A stretch of DNA of 42,601 nucleotides, taken from an uncultured Clostridium sp. GTDB lineage: Bacteria > Bacillota > Clostridia > Clostridiales > Clostridiaceae. Below are positions 24,879 to 33,038 of this stretch, one piece after another. The notes under the pieces are model-generated. The model was not told where the DNA came from. It searched no databases and saw nothing but the letters and a program-made list of their open reading frames with translations. Position 1 is the first letter of the stretch; each line of letters begins with the position of its first letter. The DNA is taken from NCBI GenBank assembly GCA_900543325.1, contig UQQU01000025.1, forward strand, positions 1 through 42,601. Reading direction: 5' to 3'. A program made the translations under genes and the position numbers.

Positions 24879-25712
24879 TTATAATTTTTCTCTTCTTAAA
24901 GAAGATTTAATAAACAACTCTTGTAAATTTTCTTTATCCTCATTTTCCAAACAACTTTTAATTTTATCTAGTTCTTCTTCAAAATTATAAATTGCTTGTA
25001 ATAAATTTTCTTTGTTTCCTAGAAATAATTGACTCCATAAAGATTCATTGATATTTGCAATTCTAGTTAAATCTCTATAACTATCCCCTATAAACTCTCC
25101 TGTATTTCTCCCTTCAATATCACTATTTATAAGAGCTACAGCTAAAGCATGAGGTAATTGACTAGTAAATGCTATCATTTCATCATGGTATTTAGGACAT
25201 ATTCTTTTTACATGCTTAAATCCCATTTTATATGCTAAATTTTCTATTAAATCTAAATTTTCATCCTTATTTCTATCTGTTACTGTAATTAAAAAATTTG
25301 CACCTTTAAATACTTGATTCGTAGCATAATCTATGCCTTTTTTCTCTCTTCCAGCCATAGGATGCGCAAAAACAAAATCAATATTTTGGGGTAATATTCT
25401 AGTTATTTCATTAATAAATAACTGCTTAATTCCTGTAACATCTGTAATTACTGCTCCATCTTTAAAATGCTCTTTATTATTGATTATAAAATCCTTAACT
25501 AAATTAGGATAAACAGCTAATACAATTAAATCAGCATCTTGAATTATTTCTTTTTCATCTTCATAGCCCTCTTTAATAATACCTAAAGATTTTGCCTTTC
25601 TTAATGTTTCTATATTCTTATCTATACCATAAACCTCTGTATATCCAGCTTCCTTAAGTGCCATTGCATATCCACCACCAATGACACCAAGCCCTACAAT
25701 AACTATTCTCAT
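24879..25712 (-). CDS. tyrA: prephenate dehydrogenase
   Basis: A 277-residue enzyme that oxidises prephenate to 4-hydroxyphenylpyruvate, the committed step to tyrosine. The NAD-binding Rossmann start is MRIVIVGLGVIGGGYA, with the acidic end of the second strand at YGID. Further landmarks are VTGIKQLF, FAHPMAGREKKGIDYA, and TSQLPHALAVALINSD with the expected catalytic His in HPMAG/LPHA context, and GDSYRDLTRIA. No ACT domain is attached, unlike the longer B. subtilis enzyme, so feedback control by Tyr may be absent or lie elsewhere. RBS GGGGGAA. Last gene of the operon. Confidence 0.93.
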   Translation of the reverse strand: MRIVIVGLGVIGGGYAMALKEAGYTEVYGIDKNIETLRKAKSLGIIKEGYEDEKEIIQDADLIVLAVYPNLVKDFIINNKEHFKDGAVITDVTGIKQLFINEITRILPQNIDFVFAHPMAGREKKGIDYATNQVFKGANFLITVTDRNKDENLDLIENLAYKMGFKHVKRICPKYHDEMIAFTSQLPHALAVALINSDIEGRNTGEFIGDSYRDLTRIANINESLWSQLFLGNKENLLQAIYNFEEELDKIKSCLENEDKENLQELFIKSSLRREKL

Positions 25713-25733
25713 AATTCCCCCATTAGTCTTTAA

Positions 25734-26747
25734 TTAAAGACTTTTTCCTTCCATTTCAGCTAAAACTTTTACCTTTTTCATTATTGTATCAAATAATTCT
25801 GGTTTTACTGATTGTTGGCCATCACTTAATGCATGTTGTGGATCATTATGAACTTCTATCATAAGTCCATCTGCACCTGCTGCTATTGCCGCTTTTGCTA
25901 ATGGTTCTACTAAGTACCAATATCCTGAAGCATGACTTGGATCAACTATTACTGGTAAATGAGATAACTTTTTAATTACTGGTATTGCACTTAAATCTAA
26001 AGTATTTCTAGTGTATCCTTCATAAGTTCTTATTCCTCTCTCACAAAGAATTACATTTTCATTTCCACCAGCCATTATATATTCAGCACTCATAAGCCAC
26101 TCTTCTATAGTTGAAGATAATCCCCTCTTTAATAAAATTGGCTTATTAGTTTTACCAAGTTGCTTTAATAAATCAAAGTTTTGCATGTTTCTTGCCCCAA
26201 CTTGAATTACATCAACATCTCTTACAAATTCATCTATATAATTAGTAGACATTATCTCAGTTACTATTGAAAGACCTGTCTCTTCCTTAGCACGCTTTAA
26301 TAATCTTAATCCTTCAAGCTCTAACCCTTGGAAACTATAAGGCGAAGTTCTTGGCTTAAAAGCTCCTCCTCTTAAGAAGTTCGCTCCTGATGCTTTAACA
26401 GACTTAGCTATTTCTATTATTTGTTCTTCACTTTCAACAGAGCATGGTCCAGCCATAATACCTAAGTGATTTCCGCCAACTAAAGTTCCATTTACATTAA
26501 TAACTGTATCTTCTGGCTTAAATAATCTATTTGCCTTTTTAAAAGGTTCTTCAACTTTTAATATTTTATCTACTCCATTAAAAGTTAATATACTATTTGA
26601 ATCTATACTTCTAGTATCTCCTACAACACCTATTATACAGAAAGTTTCACCTTGAGAAAGATGAGTTCCTAACCCTTGTTTAGTTAATTCATTTTTTACA
26701 TCAGCAACTTCTCTTTCGCTACATTTAGGATTCATTACAATAATCAT
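25734..26747 (-). CDS. aroF: DAHP synthase, second copy (ferredoxin-like-domain type)
   Basis: A 337-residue DAHP synthase joining phosphoenolpyruvate and erythrose 4-phosphate, the first shikimate-pathway reaction. Residues 1-65 form the small ferredoxin/ACT-like regulatory domain of the Thermotoga-type enzyme; the barrel then shows GPCSVES, KPRTSPYSFQG, QVGARNMQNFDLLK, KRGLSSTIEEW, DPSHASG and EVHNDP. ATG codons 24 and 9 bases upstream are in frame, but GGAGG and alignment with the other copy (also 337 residues) select MIIVMNPK. The barrel is close to the first copy while the small domain differs much more, suggesting separate feedback specificities. Confidence 0.93.
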   Translation of the reverse strand: MIIVMNPKCSEREVADVKNELTKQGLGTHLSQGETFCIIGVVGDTRSIDSNSILTFNGVDKILKVEEPFKKANRLFKPEDTVINVNGTLVGGNHLGIMAGPCSVESEEQIIEIAKSVKASGANFLRGGAFKPRTSPYSFQGLELEGLRLLKRAKEETGLSIVTEIMSTNYIDEFVRDVDVIQVGARNMQNFDLLKQLGKTNKPILLKRGLSSTIEEWLMSAEYIMAGGNENVILCERGIRTYEGYTRNTLDLSAIPVIKKLSHLPVIVDPSHASGYWYLVEPLAKAAIAAGADGLMIEVHNDPQHALSDGQQSVKPELFDTIMKKVKVLAEMEGKSL

Positions 26748-26770
26748 TTCTACCATACCTCCATACTTCA

Positions 26771-26900
26771 TTTAGTTAATAGTTTTGAGTTAATAGTTAA
26801 TAGTTTAAGTCTAAAACTCCTTTTGAATTTTCTTAATAGTATATTTTTCTAAAGTCTGCTAAGCAGAATTTATTACTTAACTATTAATTCTTAACTATTA
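26771..26900. repeat. MITE-like inverted-repeat element inside the aromatic operon
   Basis: The left arm is made of iterated AGTTAATAGTT units and the right arm of AACTATTAA units in inverse orientation. The inner palindrome is TCTGC-TAA-GCAGA (26855-26867). The plan, and the inner core AAATTC(T)GC-T..A-GC(A)GA.TTT, match the element before aroQ. The right arm runs into aroK and supplies its last codons and stop. No open frame is inside. Confidence 0.6.
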
Positions 26901-27394
26901 ACAAGTTTTGCTATTTCATTAACGACTTCTTCTAGCCTCCCTATGTTTTCAACTCTATAATCACAATAGTTTTTATAAAGCTCATATCTTTCATCATATA
27001 ATTTATATAATACTTCTTTACCATTTGCTAGTAAAGGTCTCTTTTCAACTTCTATATCTCCTAAGATATTTTCTACTGGTCTATCAATAAAAACTACTAT
27101 AGAATTTTTCTTTAAATATTCTATATTTATTGCTTTTTTAATAACTCCTCCACCAGAAGAAATAATTGTTTTTTCTTTTTGGCCAAGTTCTCTACAAGTT
27201 TCAGTTTCTATATTTCTGAAATAATCCTCACCATTTTTAAATAATTCAACAATAGTTTTTCCTTCATTTTCCTCAATATAGTAATCCATATCTATAAATT
27301 TATAATTTAATTTATCTGAAAGCAAATTCCCTACTGTAGTCTTTCCACATCCAGGTAACCCTATTAGTGTAATACTCTTCTCCATATCCTTCAT
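26891..27394 (-). CDS. aroK: shikimate kinase
   Basis: A 167-residue enzyme phosphorylating shikimate to shikimate 3-phosphate with ATP. Walker A GLPGCGKTT (12-20), substrate residues in FIDMDYYIE (D35, D37), R60 in DYFRNIE, GGG (81-83) in SSGGGVI, and the lid EKRPLL are present. The RBS AGGAG lies five bases before the first ATG; a second ATG three codons on is possible. The last codons (VNS and stop) fall inside the repeat element downstream, which suggests that an insertion replaced the original 3' end. It is 8 bases after aroE. Confidence 0.94.
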   Translation of the reverse strand: MKDMEKSITLIGLPGCGKTTVGNLLSDKLNYKFIDMDYYIEENEGKTIVELFKNGEDYFRNIETETCRELGQKEKTIISSGGGVIKKAINIEYLKKNSIVVFIDRPVENILGDIEVEKRPLLANGKEVLYKLYDERYELYKNYCDYRVENIGRLEEVVNEIAKLVNS

Positions 27395-27402
27395 ACTCTC
27401 TC

Positions 27403-28218
27403 CTACTTAAAATCTTTTGCCACCTCAGTGTATATATAATTTATTAATTCTTCATTTATTTCCCTATCATTGAAAATAGCTTGACTTTTAACCGCTTGAC
27501 CAACTAGCATATGCAATCCACCTATAGCAACTTTTCCTTCTCCTATTGCTATTTGAAGGAATTTAGTTTTCGTAGGATTGTATACTAAATCTACAGCCAC
27601 ATCAAAATTTTTCATTATTTCATTATTAACTGCAGAGTTATCGATATTAGGATACATTCCAACAGGAGTTGTATTAATTATTATATATCCCTTTATATTA
27701 GCTAATTCATCATAATTAATTATTGATATACTTTTATTTATCTTATTTAAATCAACACTCTCTGGTGTCCTACTTACTATATATATCTTCTCTACTTCAT
27801 TATCTAGTAAATAAGTAATTACAGCTTTACATGCTCCACCAGAACCTAAGATAACTGCAGTTTTATTTTTTACATTTATATTTTTACTTTTAATCATAAT
27901 TTCAATTCCAAAATAATCAGTATTATATCCATAAAGCTTATTATCCTTTAACATTACTGTATTAACAGCACCAATTCTAGTTGCCTCATCTGAGATGCAA
28001 TCTAAGTACTTCATTATGCTTTCTTTATATGGAATTGTAACATTAAACCCTTTTATCTTAAGTAACTTCACTGCTTCCACAAAATTATCTAATTTATCTT
28101 TAGGAATCTCAAATAATTTATAAGCACCTTCAGTATTGTTTTTCTCCAATATTATCTTATTGATTTTTGGGGATAAGCTATGACTTAACTTTTCACCTAA
28201 TAGTCCATAGAACTCCAT
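27403..28218 (-). CDS. aroE: shikimate dehydrogenase
   Basis: A 271-residue NADP-dependent enzyme reducing 3-dehydroshikimate to shikimate. Substrate-binding LSHSLSP (S14, S16), catalytic K65 in FNVTIPYKE, N86, D101 in GYNTDYFG, the nucleotide loop GSGGACKA (125-132) and the C-terminal IGGLHMLVGQA are all intact and at normal spacing. RBS AGGTGAT. It is separated from pheA by a 43-base gap containing a short AT-rich inverted repeat. Confidence 0.95.
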   Translation of the reverse strand: MEFYGLLGEKLSHSLSPKINKIILEKNNTEGAYKLFEIPKDKLDNFVEAVKLLKIKGFNVTIPYKESIMKYLDCISDEATRIGAVNTVMLKDNKLYGYNTDYFGIEIMIKSKNINVKNKTAVILGSGGACKAVITYLLDNEVEKIYIVSRTPESVDLNKINKSISIINYDELANIKGYIIINTTPVGMYPNIDNSAVNNEIMKNFDVAVDLVYNPTKTKFLQIAIGEGKVAIGGLHMLVGQAVKSQAIFNDREINEELINYIYTEVAKDFK

Positions 28219-28261
28219 TTAATCACCTAACCTTTTAGTAATTAAGAAATTATTTATTTTC

Positions 28262-29434
28262 TTAACTGCTTAATTCCTTAATTCCCTCATAGCATCCAAG
28301 TAATTTGAAGTACTCACTTTTTTCTTCAATTAACTTAATTGCTTTTTTTACATCTTCATTTTCTATATTACCTTCAAAATCTACATATAAAAGGTATTGC
28401 CAAGGTTCATCTTTACTTGGTCTAGACTCTATTTTTATCATATTAATATTATTTTCTGCAAAGTGTCTTAAAAGGTTATATAATGTACCTGCTTTATCAT
28501 CTAGTGAAAATACAACTGTAATCTTATTACACTCTTTAGATGATTCAAGTTTTCTTCCTACTATAATAAACTTTGTATGATTATTATCTTTATCATTTAT
28601 CTCTTTTTGAATTACATCTAATCCATAAATTTTTGCTGCTCTTAAACTTGCAATAGCAGCTTTTGATTTATCATTGAGTTCTGAAATATATTTAGCACTT
28701 ATAGCTGTATTATGGAAAGGTATAAGTTTTAAGTTACTTTGCTTATTTAAAAATTCTCTACTTTGTTCAAAACCTTGAGGATGTGAATATATTTCTTTTA
28801 TATCTTCAAGTTTACTTCCCTTTACTCCTATTAAGTTTTGATCTATTTTTATACATTCTTCTCCAACTATATAAAGACCATACTTAACTAATAAATCATA
28901 AACAGTCGTTATTGCTCCTGTACATGAATTCTCTATAGGTAATATTCCATAATCTATTTCATTATTTTTTAAAGCTACAAATACATCCTCAAATTCTTCA
29001 TAATCTGTAGTTGTATGATTTTCACCAAAGTATTTAATCATAGCCTCTTCACTAAAAGAACCTTTTACACCTTGATATCCAATTTTAATATTTTTTAATT
29101 CTCTTTTATTTTCGTTAGTTGATATATTTTCTTCTATTGACGCTATTATATTAGACTCTTTTTCACTGCCCTCAATAATATCTGCTTGAAGACTTCTACT
29201 TAACTCCATTAAATGAGTAAAAAACTTTTCTGTAAGCTTCGAATACTCCTTATTATTAAGCCTGTTAACATTCTTTTCAATAACTTCAGCTTCTCTAACT
29301 CCATTAAAAATTGGAATATTATTTTCTATCTTATATTTTGCTACATTTATTGCTACATTCATTCTCTTTTCAAATAATTCAACTAACTCTTTATCTATTT
29401 TATCAATTTCATTTCTGCATTCTGAAAGATCCAT
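28262..29434 (-). CDS. pheA: bifunctional chorismate mutase / prephenate dehydratase
   Basis: This 390-residue fusion converts chorismate to prephenate and on to phenylpyruvate. Residues 1-85 are an AroQ-type chorismate mutase (RNEIDKIDKELVELFEKRM). Residues about 115-295 are prephenate dehydratase (GYQGVKGSFSEEA, LPIENSCTGAI, and catalytic Thr287 in HTKF). Residues about 304-385 are an ACT domain with GTLYNLLRHFAENNINM and ESRP (336-339), the usual Phe feedback site. Full length, with no lost motif. RBS GGAGGG. The 75-base gap upstream holds a copy of the GC-rich repeat. Confidence 0.95.
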   Translation of the reverse strand: MDLSECRNEIDKIDKELVELFEKRMNVAINVAKYKIENNIPIFNGVREAEVIEKNVNRLNNKEYSKLTEKFFTHLMELSRSLQADIIEGSEKESNIIASIEENISTNENKRELKNIKIGYQGVKGSFSEEAMIKYFGENHTTTDYEEFEDVFVALKNNEIDYGILPIENSCTGAITTVYDLLVKYGLYIVGEECIKIDQNLIGVKGSKLEDIKEIYSHPQGFEQSREFLNKQSNLKLIPFHNTAISAKYISELNDKSKAAIASLRAAKIYGLDVIQKEINDKDNNHTKFIIVGRKLESSKECNKITVVFSLDDKAGTLYNLLRHFAENNINMIKIESRPSKDEPWQYLLYVDFEGNIENEDVKKAIKLIEEKSEYFKLLGCYEGIKELSS

Positions 29435-29463
29435 GTTTTCCCTCCATATTCACTTTTAATTTA

Positions 29464-29507
29464 TTCCAATATTTGTATGTTCCCCGGAGGTAGTTCCAAT
29501 ATTTGGA
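29464..29507. repeat. degenerate copy of the GC-rich repeat (TCCCCGGAGG family)
   Basis: TTCCAATATTTG, then TCCCCGGAGG (29481-29490), then a second TTCCAATATTTGGA. Over 27 bases it agrees at about 21 positions with the hairpin element after nupC (from its TTCCAATAT to its CCCCGGAGG). The long symmetrical stem of that copy is lost here. It lies between aroC and pheA. Confidence 0.65.
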
Positions 29508-29509
29508 TT

Positions 29510-30583
29510 TCACTGCATCAATTCTAAAATCCCAATGGCAGTTACTGCTTCTATAACTGGAAGTGCTCTTTGTACAATGCATGGGTCATGTCTTCCTTCT
29601 ATACTTAACTTAGTTTCTTCCATTGTAGCTATATTAACAGTATTTTGCTCCTTAAATATTGATGCTGTTGGCTTTATTGCAACATTGAATACTATTGGCA
29701 TTCCATTAGTTATTCCACCTAAAATTCCACCATTATTATTAGTTTTTGTTTTTATAGTTTTACCCTCTAAGTAATATTCATCATTGGCTTCTGAGCCCTT
29801 CATTTCAGAAATCTGAAAGCCTTTTCCAAATTCAATTCCTTTAACTGCTGGCACTGAAAACATTAAATGAGCTAATGTTGATTCTACTGAATCAAAGAAT
29901 GGATTACCTATTCCAGGCTTTATACCTAAAACAGCACACTCTATAGTTCCACCTATAGAATCCATGTCTTTCCTTGCTTTCATAACTTCTTCTCTCATTG
30001 CTTCTTCTAATTTTGAATTAATTAAAGGTAATTCTTTTCCATTAAATGATGATATTAATTTTTCATTTATATCTACATCTAAAAAGCTTTTATCCTTAAT
30101 ACTTCCTATAGAATTAACATGAGCTGCAATTACTATACCCTTACTTTCTAATATTTGCTTGCAAATAGCTCCCGCAAATACAAGTGGTGCAGTTATTCTA
30201 CCTGAAAAATGTCCTCCACCCCTATAATCATTAAAGCTATCATATCTTATAGCACCAGTATAATCTGCATGTCCTGGTCTCATTACATCTTTAAGCTTCG
30301 AATAATCCTTGGATTTAGTATTAGAATTTCTTATTATTGCACAAAGTGGTGTTCCTGTAGTTTTTCCTTCAAAATATCCACTTAATATTTCTGGTACATC
30401 TCCCTCTTTTCTAGGAGTTGATAATGGACTTTTTCCCGGTGCTCTTCTTGCCATTTCTAGCATTACCTTATCCATATCAATAGAAAACCCTGAAGGTAAA
30501 CCATCAATATTTATTCCTATAGCATTTCCGTGAGATTCTCCAAAAATAGATACTCTTATATTATTTCCCCACATTCCACTCAT
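29510..30583 (-). CDS. aroC: chorismate synthase
   Basis: A 357-residue enzyme making chorismate from EPSP with reduced FMN. Signatures are FGESHGNAIG near the start, RRAPGKSPLSTPRKEGD, RPGHADYTG, GGGHFSGR, SIGGTIEC and the C-terminal EGRHDPCIVQRALPVIEA. All three conserved chorismate synthase patterns are present. RBS GGAGG is eight bases before ATG. The gene begins 23 bases inside aroA. Confidence 0.96.
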   Translation of the reverse strand: MSGMWGNNIRVSIFGESHGNAIGINIDGLPSGFSIDMDKVMLEMARRAPGKSPLSTPRKEGDVPEILSGYFEGKTTGTPLCAIIRNSNTKSKDYSKLKDVMRPGHADYTGAIRYDSFNDYRGGGHFSGRITAPLVFAGAICKQILESKGIVIAAHVNSIGSIKDKSFLDVDINEKLISSFNGKELPLINSKLEEAMREEVMKARKDMDSIGGTIECAVLGIKPGIGNPFFDSVESTLAHLMFSVPAVKGIEFGKGFQISEMKGSEANDEYYLEGKTIKTKTNNNGGILGGITNGMPIVFNVAIKPTASIFKEQNTVNIATMEETKLSIEGRHDPCIVQRALPVIEAVTAIGILELMQ

Positions 30584-31856
30584 GCACGTTTCCTCCTAAA
30601 GCTTTAAAGTCTTCAAAGAAATTTGGATAAGATTTAGCTATACATTCATAATCTTTTATCACTATTGGTTTTTCACATCTTGTAGAAGCTATTGCTAAAG
30701 TCATAGCTATTCTATGATCCTTATGACTCCATACTTCTACTCCACCCTTTAGCTTTTCTACTCCTGTAACTACTAATCCCTCTTCTTTTTCTATTATCTT
30801 AGCTCCTAATTTATTTAACTCAGATGTTACTGCTGCAAGCCTATCACATTCCTTAATTCTAAGTCTTCCTGCATTTATTATTTCTGTTGTACCTTTTGTT
30901 AATGCAGCCACTGCTGTAAGAACAGGTATGATATCTGGACATTGACTTCCATCAATTATTGTACTAGTTAATTCACCATTAGTAGTACCCCTTACCCCTA
31001 TATCATTTGCATTAAATACAACATTCATTCTTTCTAATATATCAATTACTTCTTTATCACCTTGAAGAGAAGTTAAATCTAAATCCTTGCATAATACATC
31101 ATTACCTAGGCTATCTGCACAAAGGAAAAATGCAGCTTGAGAATAATCTCCTTCAACTCTATAATTTTTCGCATTATATTTTTGATTTCCTTTAATAATA
31201 AACTCTCTATAATTATTATTAATTATTTCTATTCCAAAATCACTTATTGCTTTTAATGTTAAGTCAATATATCCCTTTGACTCCATTTCAGTAGTAATTA
31301 TAATTTTAGAATCTTCTTTTAATAATGGCAATGTAAATAATAATCCAGTTATAAATTGAGAGCTTACATTACCTTCTACCTCAAAAGTTCCAGCCTTTAA
31401 TTCACCATCTATAACTAAGTTAAGATTACCTTCTTCATAAGAATACTTAATTCCCTGTTCTTCAAATATATTATAATAAGTAGTTAATGGTCTTTTTCCT
31501 AAATTACCTCTACCTATAAACTTACTACTACCCTTAAATAATAGTGAAATAGGCACTAGAAATCTTAAAGTTGATCCTGATTCATTACAATCAATAATTC
31601 TAACTTCTTCTGCCTTCTCATTACTTCCATATGCTCCTATTACCTCAATATAATCTTTGTGCTTAACTATTTTAGCTCCTAAAGAATTCATTGCATCAAT
31701 AGTTGCTATAATATCATCTGAATAATCTATATTTTCTATAATGCATAATCCATCACTTAAAGCTGCACAAATAATTGCTCTATGTGCCATACTTTTTGAA
31801 GGTGGTATTTTTACCTCTCCCTTAAGCTTTGATGGATATATCTTTAAATCTGCCAT
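30561..31856 (-). CDS. aroA: EPSP synthase (3-phosphoshikimate 1-carboxyvinyltransferase)
   Basis: A 431-residue enzyme joining shikimate 3-phosphate and phosphoenolpyruvate. The two-domain signature is seen: PPSKSMAHRAIICAAL near the start (substrate Lys, Ser and Arg), NESGSTLRFLVP, GRGNLGKRPL, SSQFITGLL, and RLRIKECDRLAA with CEKPIVIKDYECIAKSYPNFFEDF. The SGSTLRFL loop has GS rather than the GNSGTT context of class I enzymes, suggesting a class II type. RBS GAGGAG. It is 13 bases after aroB. Confidence 0.95.
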   Translation of the reverse strand: MADLKIYPSKLKGEVKIPPSKSMAHRAIICAALSDGLCIIENIDYSDDIIATIDAMNSLGAKIVKHKDYIEVIGAYGSNEKAEEVRIIDCNESGSTLRFLVPISLLFKGSSKFIGRGNLGKRPLTTYYNIFEEQGIKYSYEEGNLNLVIDGELKAGTFEVEGNVSSQFITGLLFTLPLLKEDSKIIITTEMESKGYIDLTLKAISDFGIEIINNNYREFIIKGNQKYNAKNYRVEGDYSQAAFFLCADSLGNDVLCKDLDLTSLQGDKEVIDILERMNVVFNANDIGVRGTTNGELTSTIIDGSQCPDIIPVLTAVAALTKGTTEIINAGRLRIKECDRLAAVTSELNKLGAKIIEKEEGLVVTGVEKLKGGVEVWSHKDHRIAMTLAIASTRCEKPIVIKDYECIAKSYPNFFEDFKALGGNVHEWNVGK

Positions 31857-31869
31857 ATCTACTCCTCTT

Positions 31870-32919
31870 TTATTCTTTTAAAAATTCTGCTGTAGTTTTA
31901 TATATCTCTGAACTTCCTATTTCTTTTAAAATAATTATATTTAAATCATTCCCTAATTTCTTCTTATCTAAATTGATAGCTTCTAAAGTTTCTTCAATAT
32001 TAACATCAAGTTCATATGGAAGATTATATTTAACTAAAATATCCTTAATTCTTTGGGAAGTTCCCTTTTTAGTTAATCCTTTTTCTTCACTAATTTTACT
32101 TATTACATACATTCCAATGGCAACACCTTCACCATGACTATATTTAGTATAATTATAGTGTTGCTCTATGGCATGACCTAAAGTATGACCAAAATTTAAA
32201 AGCATTCTTTCGCCTTTATCTTTTTCATCATTCTCCACAACTTGCCTTTTAATATCGCAACATTTGTGGATAACCACTTCCATATTGTTGATTAATTGTT
32301 TATTATTTTCCATTTTTTCAAGATAATCAAAGAATTCTTTATCCTTAATGCATCCATATTTAATAACTTCCGCCATTCCATCTATAAAAAATCTATCTTC
32401 TAATGTATTTAATACTTCTGGATCTATTAATACGCATTTTGGGTGATAAAAACTCCCTACTAAGTTTTTCCCTCTATCTAAATCTACTGCTACTTTCCCA
32501 CCAACACTACTATCAACCTGTGCTAAAAGTGATGTTGGTATTTGTACAAAGTCAACTCCTCTTAAATATGTAGAAGCTACAAACCCTGCTAGGTCTCCTA
32601 TAACTCCTCCCCCTAATGCAATTATCAAATCACTTCTAGTTAAATTAAAATCTAGAAGTTCATTATATACAATAGGTAATGTGTTAAAGTTTTTAGTTTC
32701 TTCACCTGGTTTTAATGATAACAACTTAACTTCAAAGTCACTACCCTTTAATTCATTACTAATTTTATCTCCATAATATTTATTTACATTATCATCTGTA
32801 ATAATAAATATCTTCTTTCCCTTGTATACCTTTCTAATTTCTTCTGAAACTCTATTAATAAGTCCCTTTTCAATTATGATTGAATAACTTCTATCTTTTA
32901 AATCAACCTTTAGTTCCAT
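31870..32919 (-). CDS. aroB: 3-dehydroquinate synthase
   Basis: A 349-residue NAD-dependent enzyme converting DAHP to 3-dehydroquinate. Motifs are ALGGGVIGDLAGFVAS, the substrate loop PTSLLAQVDSSVGGKVAVD, and the metal-ligand segments MAEVIKYGCI, LLNFGHTLGHAIE and YSHGEGVAIGM. The frame opens 33 bases earlier, but AAAGGACGG just before the internal ATG gives the normal start MELKVDLKDRSYSI. A 119-base gap with an inverted-repeat element separates it from aroF(1). Confidence 0.95.
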   Translation of the reverse strand: MELKVDLKDRSYSIIIEKGLINRVSEEIRKVYKGKKIFIITDDNVNKYYGDKISNELKGSDFEVKLLSLKPGEETKNFNTLPIVYNELLDFNLTRSDLIIALGGGVIGDLAGFVASTYLRGVDFVQIPTSLLAQVDSSVGGKVAVDLDRGKNLVGSFYHPKCVLIDPEVLNTLEDRFFIDGMAEVIKYGCIKDKEFFDYLEKMENNKQLINNMEVVIHKCCDIKRQVVENDEKDKGERMLLNFGHTLGHAIEQHYNYTKYSHGEGVAIGMYVISKISEEKGLTKKGTSQRIKDILVKYNLPYELDVNIEETLEAINLDKKKLGNDLNIIILKEIGSSEIYKTTAEFLKE

Positions 32920-32949
32920 ATTACCGTCCTTTCTTATTAAAGCAAAAAT

Positions 32950-33029
32950 CAAGAGGTAAGAAGAAAACAGTTATTTTTTTAAGCTCAATAAATTTTAATC
33001 TATCTCTTACCTTCCCGTTTTCACCTTTT
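32950..33029. repeat. imperfect inverted-repeat element between aroF and aroB
   Basis: The left arm AAGAGGTAAGAAGAAAAC is countered on the right by CTCTTACC, then CGTTTTCACC, with extra units. The middle is AT-rich. The plan (short iterated purine-rich units as inverted arms) is like the elements before aroQ and aroF(2), but the sequence similarity is weaker. It could be a related insertion or an RNA stability hairpin. Confidence 0.4.
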
Positions 33030-33038
33030 ATCTAAAAA

